NCBI GenBank assembly: GCA_031261145.1
Contig: JAISJX010000344.1
Coordinates: forward strand, 1 to 10,719
Length of the DNA stretch: 10,719 nt
DNA from: Tannerella sp.
GTDB taxonomy: Bacteria; Bacteroidota; Bacteroidia; Bacteroidales; Tannerellaceae
Direction: 5' to 3'
A program made the translations under genes and the position numbers. Shown here piece after piece: positions 7,929 to 10,719 of this stretch. The notes below the pieces were generated by a model, which was not told the origin of the DNA, did not search any database, and was given only the letters and a program-made list of their open reading frames with translations. The first letter of the stretch is position 1; each line of letters begins with the position of its first letter.

Positions 7929-9185
7929 ATGATAAAGCAGTATTTCAAACAAGCTCTACAGATGCTGAAGGAAAATCCTTTAGTGAGTGTTATCTCTATC
8001 CTGGGGACGGCTCTTTCCATTTCCATGATTTTAGTGCTGGTGCTGGTGTTCCAGATTCATACGGCGGGGTTTTCGCCGGAATCGAACCGGAACCGCATGA
8101 TGTATCTTCTGGGAACAGATGCCGTAGCTATAGTTGGTGGAGGCACCAACCGTAGCTCCATGTCGGTTGAAGTCGCGAAGGAATGTATCTATTTGCTTCC
8201 AAGCCCTGAGGCTGTGACCGTTTACACGAGGAGAAGCAAAGCTATTTCCCTTCCGGGGCGCACGATGTATAAGGAATATCAAATAAAATATACCGATGCC
8301 GGCTTTTGGAAGGTCTTCGACTTTCGTTTCCTTCAGGGCGCTCCTTTCACGGACAGCGATTTTCAATCCGGTATCGCCCGGGCAGTCATCACGGAAAAGG
8401 TGGCGCGGGAATTGTTCGGAACCGGCGATGTGACAGGGCGAACTGTCCTTATCGACTTCACCACATATACCCTGGCTGGGGTAGTGAAAGATGTCAGCAA
8501 AGTATCCGAGCAAGCCTGTGCAGATGTATGGATACCCTATACTACCAATCCCCAACTGTTGACCACCCGCTACCACGAAGGCATCTCTGGCCCTTTTGCA
8601 GCCATACTGTTAGCCCGTACGGCCTCCGATTTTGAGACTATCCGTCGCGAACTGACTCAACGGGTGGATCAATACAATGCGGGAAAAGTGGACGAACGCC
8701 TCGAATTTAAGACCCAACCCCATACTCAGTTGGACATCTCTATGGGTACGCGCCCTTTCCGCAAGGTAGAGATGAGCGATTATCTGGCAAAGACCGGCGC
8801 ATTGCTGCTGTTCCTGCTGCTTATACCGGCGCTGAACCTTACGGGTGTCATTCAGTCGTCGGTGCAGAAACGCAGCTCGGAGATTGGCCTGCGCAAAGCC
8901 TTCGGAGCTACGCGGGGTGAACTGATGAAGCAAATCCTGTATGAAAACTTGGTGATCACCCTTATCGGCGGGGTCATAGGGATTGGCCTGGCATTCCTCT
9001 TCCTGTTCGCAGGACGGGGATTCCTCTTTAGTTACGAAGCCGTGTTTACGGTCGATATGCTGTTCAAACCCGGATTGTTTGCGGCCGCTCTCTTGCTTTG
9101 CTTACTGCTCAACGTGCTGAGTTCGGGCATACCGGCGCTGCAAATCTCGCGTCAACAAATAGTCAATACACTTAAAGAAGAATAG
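7929..9185 (+). CDS. ABC transporter permease A', MacB/FtsX type
   Basis: This 418-residue paralogue of permease A has the same layout: TM1 about 18-42, periplasmic domain about 44-284 (YTDAGFWKVFDFRFLQGAPF; ARAVITEKVARELFG), TM2 about 286-307, the motif EIGLRKAFGA (318-327), TM3 about 340-361, TM4 about 382-401 and the tail ISRQQIVNTLKEE. The start at 7929 matches that of permease A; a GTG two codons earlier (7923) is less likely. Differences from A are mild in helices (Val/Leu/Ile swaps) but marked in the periplasmic domain, for example residues 62-110. It follows gene B after 17 bp and therefore lies in the same transcript. Confidence 0.9.
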   Translation: MIKQYFKQALQMLKENPLVSVISILGTALSISMILVLVLVFQIHTAGFSPESNRNRMMYLLGTDAVAIVGGGTNRSSMSVEVAKECIYLLPSPEAVTVYTRRSKAISLPGRTMYKEYQIKYTDAGFWKVFDFRFLQGAPFTDSDFQSGIARAVITEKVARELFGTGDVTGRTVLIDFTTYTLAGVVKDVSKVSEQACADVWIPYTTNPQLLTTRYHEGISGPFAAILLARTASDFETIRRELTQRVDQYNAGKVDERLEFKTQPHTQLDISMGTRPFRKVEMSDYLAKTGALLLFLLLIPALNLTGVIQSSVQKRSSEIGLRKAFGATRGELMKQILYENLVITLIGGVIGIGLAFLFLFAGRGFLFSYEAVFTVDMLFKPGLFAAALLLCLLLNVLSSGIPALQISRQQIVNTLKEE

Positions 9186-9189
9186 GAGG
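9184..9189 (+). promoter_or_regulatory. Strong Shine-Dalgarno site for permease B'
   Basis: AGGAGG overlaps the TAG stop of permease A' and lies 8 bp before the ATG at 9198. A full Shine-Dalgarno match is unusual in Bacteroidales, and the other starts in this operon have A-rich leaders instead. It supports the start at 9198 and suggests that B' translation may be set higher than, or independently of, the upstream genes. Confidence 0.6.
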
Positions 9190-9197
9190 AAAAGGAT

Positions 9198-10466
9198 ATG
9201 ATAAAGCATCTTTTAAAAATAATATGGACACAACGGAAGACCAACGGCTGGATATTTGCCGAATTGGTCGTGGCGGTAGCTGTTCTTTGGATTATGCTGG
9301 ATAGTCTGTATGTAGATATTCGAACCTATTATGCTCCTTTAGGATATGATATAACGAATACCTGGCAGTTCAAACTCAACTACTATAATCCGGAGGCGCC
9401 TCTTTTTGTAGAGGATATCAATAATGTAGAAACGGGGCCGGAAGACATGCGCAAGCTGATGGATAATATACGCCAACATCCTGCGGTGGAGAATGTCAGT
9501 GTAGCGTACTACGCTACGCCCTACAGTCAGGGAACCTTTTGGTTGAATGTCTTTCCAATGGATGGTGATACTTCCAAACTTCATGAGCAGTCCTTTCAGA
9601 TATTTCACGTGTCGCCTGAATATCTCGATGTTTTCCGTGTGAAGGATGTGAACGGGAATGCAATCGCTCCCTCGTTGGCAGAGAAGCAAAATTCCGTAAT
9701 TATATCGGTTGATATGGAGAAGCGATTTTTCCCGGGCTTGCAGGGCGTCGGCAGGCAGGTGAAATTTGACGAAAATTCCGAAGAGGTATTTACCGTATCT
9801 GCTGTAAGCGCTCCCATCCGGGGGAATGATTATAGCCGGAGCGAACCTTGTATCTTCAAGTTCCTGACAGGCGCTGCGCTCAATGATTTTATAACCAAAT
9901 ATGGAGCGGAAGACGCCCAGTTGTGTGTTCGCATGAAGCAACCGATGTCGGCAAGCGATATGAACAGCCTCTTGGAGGAAATGGGCGGACGGCTGACGGT
10001 GAATAACCTCTACGTCTATGGCGTACGCCCGGTCAGCGAAGACCGCAACGACCAGTTGAAGGGTTTTAACGACGAAGCGAGCAAGCAATTTTCACTGATG
10101 GCCTTCCTGCTGGTCAATGTCTTCTTCGGAATCATCGGGACGTTCTGGCTGCGCACCCAGCACCGTCGCGGCGAAAGCGGCATACGAATGGCTTTGGGGG
10201 CAAACCGGTTTACCCTGAAAATGTACCAGTATAGCGAGGGGCTTTGCATCCTGATGCTTACCGCGCCTCTTATCCTGTTCTTTATAGCCAATATGTATTT
10301 TGCAGATATGCTTGATACATACCGCCAGGCATACTCCGCCCTTCGTTTCCTGATAACCTTTGGCGGCGCTTACCTGCTTATGGGCGCCATGATATGCCTC
10401 GGCATCTGGTTCCCTGTACAGAAAACGAGCCGGATAGCGCCGGCGGAAGCATTGCATTATGAGTAA
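9198..10466 (+). CDS. ABC transporter permease B', FtsX type
   Basis: This 422-residue paralogue of permease B has the same start (MIKHLLKIIWTQRKTNGWIF), TM1 about 18-36, a periplasmic domain about 38-298, TM2 about 299-318, the motif ESGIRMALGA (326-335) after RTQHRRG, TM3 about 345-365 and TM4 about 384-405. The last 17 residues, PVQKTSRIAPAEALHYE, are identical to those of B. The final 53 residues differ from B at only five positions, whereas segments of the periplasmic domain such as residues 60-100 and 155-225 differ heavily. It is separated by 12 bp from A' and by 104 bp from the ATPase gene. It probably pairs with A'; partner choice among the four permeases cannot be read from sequence. 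Confidence 0.9.
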   Translation: MIKHLLKIIWTQRKTNGWIFAELVVAVAVLWIMLDSLYVDIRTYYAPLGYDITNTWQFKLNYYNPEAPLFVEDINNVETGPEDMRKLMDNIRQHPAVENVSVAYYATPYSQGTFWLNVFPMDGDTSKLHEQSFQIFHVSPEYLDVFRVKDVNGNAIAPSLAEKQNSVIISVDMEKRFFPGLQGVGRQVKFDENSEEVFTVSAVSAPIRGNDYSRSEPCIFKFLTGAALNDFITKYGAEDAQLCVRMKQPMSASDMNSLLEEMGGRLTVNNLYVYGVRPVSEDRNDQLKGFNDEASKQFSLMAFLLVNVFFGIIGTFWLRTQHRRGESGIRMALGANRFTLKMYQYSEGLCILMLTAPLILFFIANMYFADMLDTYRQAYSALRFLITFGGAYLLMGAMICLGIWFPVQKTSRIAPAEALHYE

Positions 10467-10470
10467 TTTT

Positions 10471-10505
10471 GGTGCGCGGTGCACGGTAAACGGTGCATGG
10501 CGCTA
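10471..10505 (+). repeat. 7-bp tandem repeat array (GGTGCAC-like)
   Basis: Five adjacent heptamers can be read: GGTGCGC, GGTGCAC, GGTAAAC, GGTGCAT and GGCGCTA. Two further copies, CGTGCAC and GGTGCAC, occur at 10524-10537 and form the left arm of the nearby hairpin. The array starts 4 bp after the stop of permease B'. It is non-coding and degenerate, with no obvious promoter inside it. Confidence 0.65.
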
Positions 10506-10524
10506 ACAACAGAATATATAAATC

Positions 10525-10552
10525 GTGCACGGTGCACTTTTGCACCGTGTAC
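10525..10552 (+). repeat. Strong intergenic hairpin before the ATPase gene
   Basis: GTGCACGGTGCA (10525-10536) pairs with TGCACCGTGTAC (10541-10552) around a CTTT loop, giving twelve RNA base pairs with a single G-U wobble. The downstream sequence CCTAAAAATAAATAAAG has no U-run, so an intrinsic terminator is unlikely. The stem lies 18 bp before the ATPase start codon and could influence processing, stability or translation of the downstream gene. It is built from the same GGTGCAC unit as the array upstream. Confidence 0.7.
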
Positions 10553-10570
10553 CTAAAAATAAATAAAGTC

Positions 10571-10719
10571 ATGATTAAGTTAGCAAATTTAGAGAAAATC
10601 TACCGTACGAAAGAGATTGAAACGGTAGCGTTGGAGAACGTAAACCTGGAAGTCAACAAGGGTGAATTTCTTTCGATTATGGGGCCTTCGGGCTGCGGAA
10701 AATCCACCTTGCTGAACAT
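10571..10719 (+). CDS. ABC transporter ATP-binding protein, MacB/LolD type (3' end outside window)
   Basis: Only the first 49 codons are present, from ATG at 10571. They show an ABC nucleotide-binding domain N-terminus: [20 protein letters not shown], with Tyr11 as the likely adenine-stacking A-loop residue, then [19 protein letters not shown] with an intact Walker A motif GPSGCGKS at residues 38-45. The spacing from start to Walker A and the wording of the motif are typical of the MacB/LolD/FtsE group that powers FtsX-type permeases. No other ATPase gene is visible beside the four permeases, so it is their likely motor. The leader is A-rich without a Shine-Dalgarno site. The signature, Walker B and H-loop lie beyond the window. 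Confidence 0.92.
   Translation, partial: MIKLANLEKIYRTKEIETVALENVNLEVNKGEFLSIMGPSGCGKSTLLN

Larger units (their letters stand above)
5370..10466 (+). repeat. Tandem duplication of a permease gene pair (A-B, A'-B')
   Basis: Unit 1 is 5370-7911 and unit 2 is 7929-10466, with start-to-start periods of 2559 bp (A to A') and 2552 bp (B to B'). The first 40 bp of A and A' are identical (5370-5409 and 7929-7968). A 32-bp run near the ends of B and B' is also identical (7840-7871 and 10395-10426). Protein ends and membrane helices are strongly conserved between copies, while the periplasmic domains are more divergent. Both gene order and reading direction are preserved, as expected from a single unequal-crossover duplication. 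Confidence 0.9.

Noticed and set aside
9339..10088. 249-codon minus-strand frame
   Set aside because: It is antisense to permease B', and shorter antisense frames at 6910-7221 and 6544-6903 opposite permease B show similar residues simply because B and B' are paralogues.
10471..10537. CRISPR array
   Set aside because: The repeats are 7 bp and contiguous, without spacers, and no cas gene is present.
10525..10552. Intrinsic terminator between permease B' and the ATPase
   Set aside because: The stem is strong but no U-run follows on either strand, and termination here would separate the permeases from their likely motor.

Overview
The window looks like chromosomal DNA from a member of the Bacteroidales (Bacteroides/Parabacteroides-like; genus not resolvable from sequence alone). 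The evidence is a TAnnTTTG-type -7 promoter box, mostly A-rich leaders instead of Shine-Dalgarno sites, a signal peptide ending in Ala-Gln, and FtsX-type ABC permeases of a style common in that order. It holds two divergent transcription units separated by a regulatory gap of about 350 bp.

Left, minus strand: a 1000-residue secreted tetratricopeptide-repeat protein (766-3768) is followed after 5 bp by the first 253 codons of an outer-membrane beta-barrel, TonB-receptor-like protein (1-760, running off the window). The tight spacing implies one operon and a functional pair at the cell envelope.

Middle (3769-4123): a -7-type promoter faces left. Facing right is a near-perfect sigma-54 promoter (TGGCACG-N4-TTGTT, 4081-4096), preceded by palindromes of the form TGTYCG-N4-CGAACA centred about 80-100 bp upstream of the predicted transcription start. 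This is the usual layout of a promoter driven by an NtrC-type enhancer-binding activator. It also shows that the first adaptor start is 4124, because the upstream ATG at 4100 lies inside or before the promoter's transcription start.

Right, plus strand: a MacA/HlyD-like periplasmic adaptor (4124-5368), then four FtsX/MacB-type permeases in the order A-B-A'-B' (5370-6623, 6646-7911, 7929-9185, 9198-10466), then the start of a MacB/LolD-type ATPase with an intact Walker A motif (10571 to the window end). A and A' are paralogues, as are B and B', so the permease pair has been duplicated in tandem with a period of about 2.55 kb. Membrane and cytoplasmic-motif parts are nearly identical between copies, while the periplasmic domains have diverged. 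The likely machine is a tripartite MacAB-like exporter or envelope mechanotransmitter with permease pairs sharing one adaptor and one ATPase; its substrate cannot be read from the sequence. The 104-bp gap before the ATPase contains a 7-bp tandem repeat (GGTGCAC-like) and a strong 12-bp-stem hairpin built from the same unit.

The most notable points are the sigma-54/enhancer control region, the duplicated permease pair, and the repeat-hairpin spacer in front of the ATPase gene.
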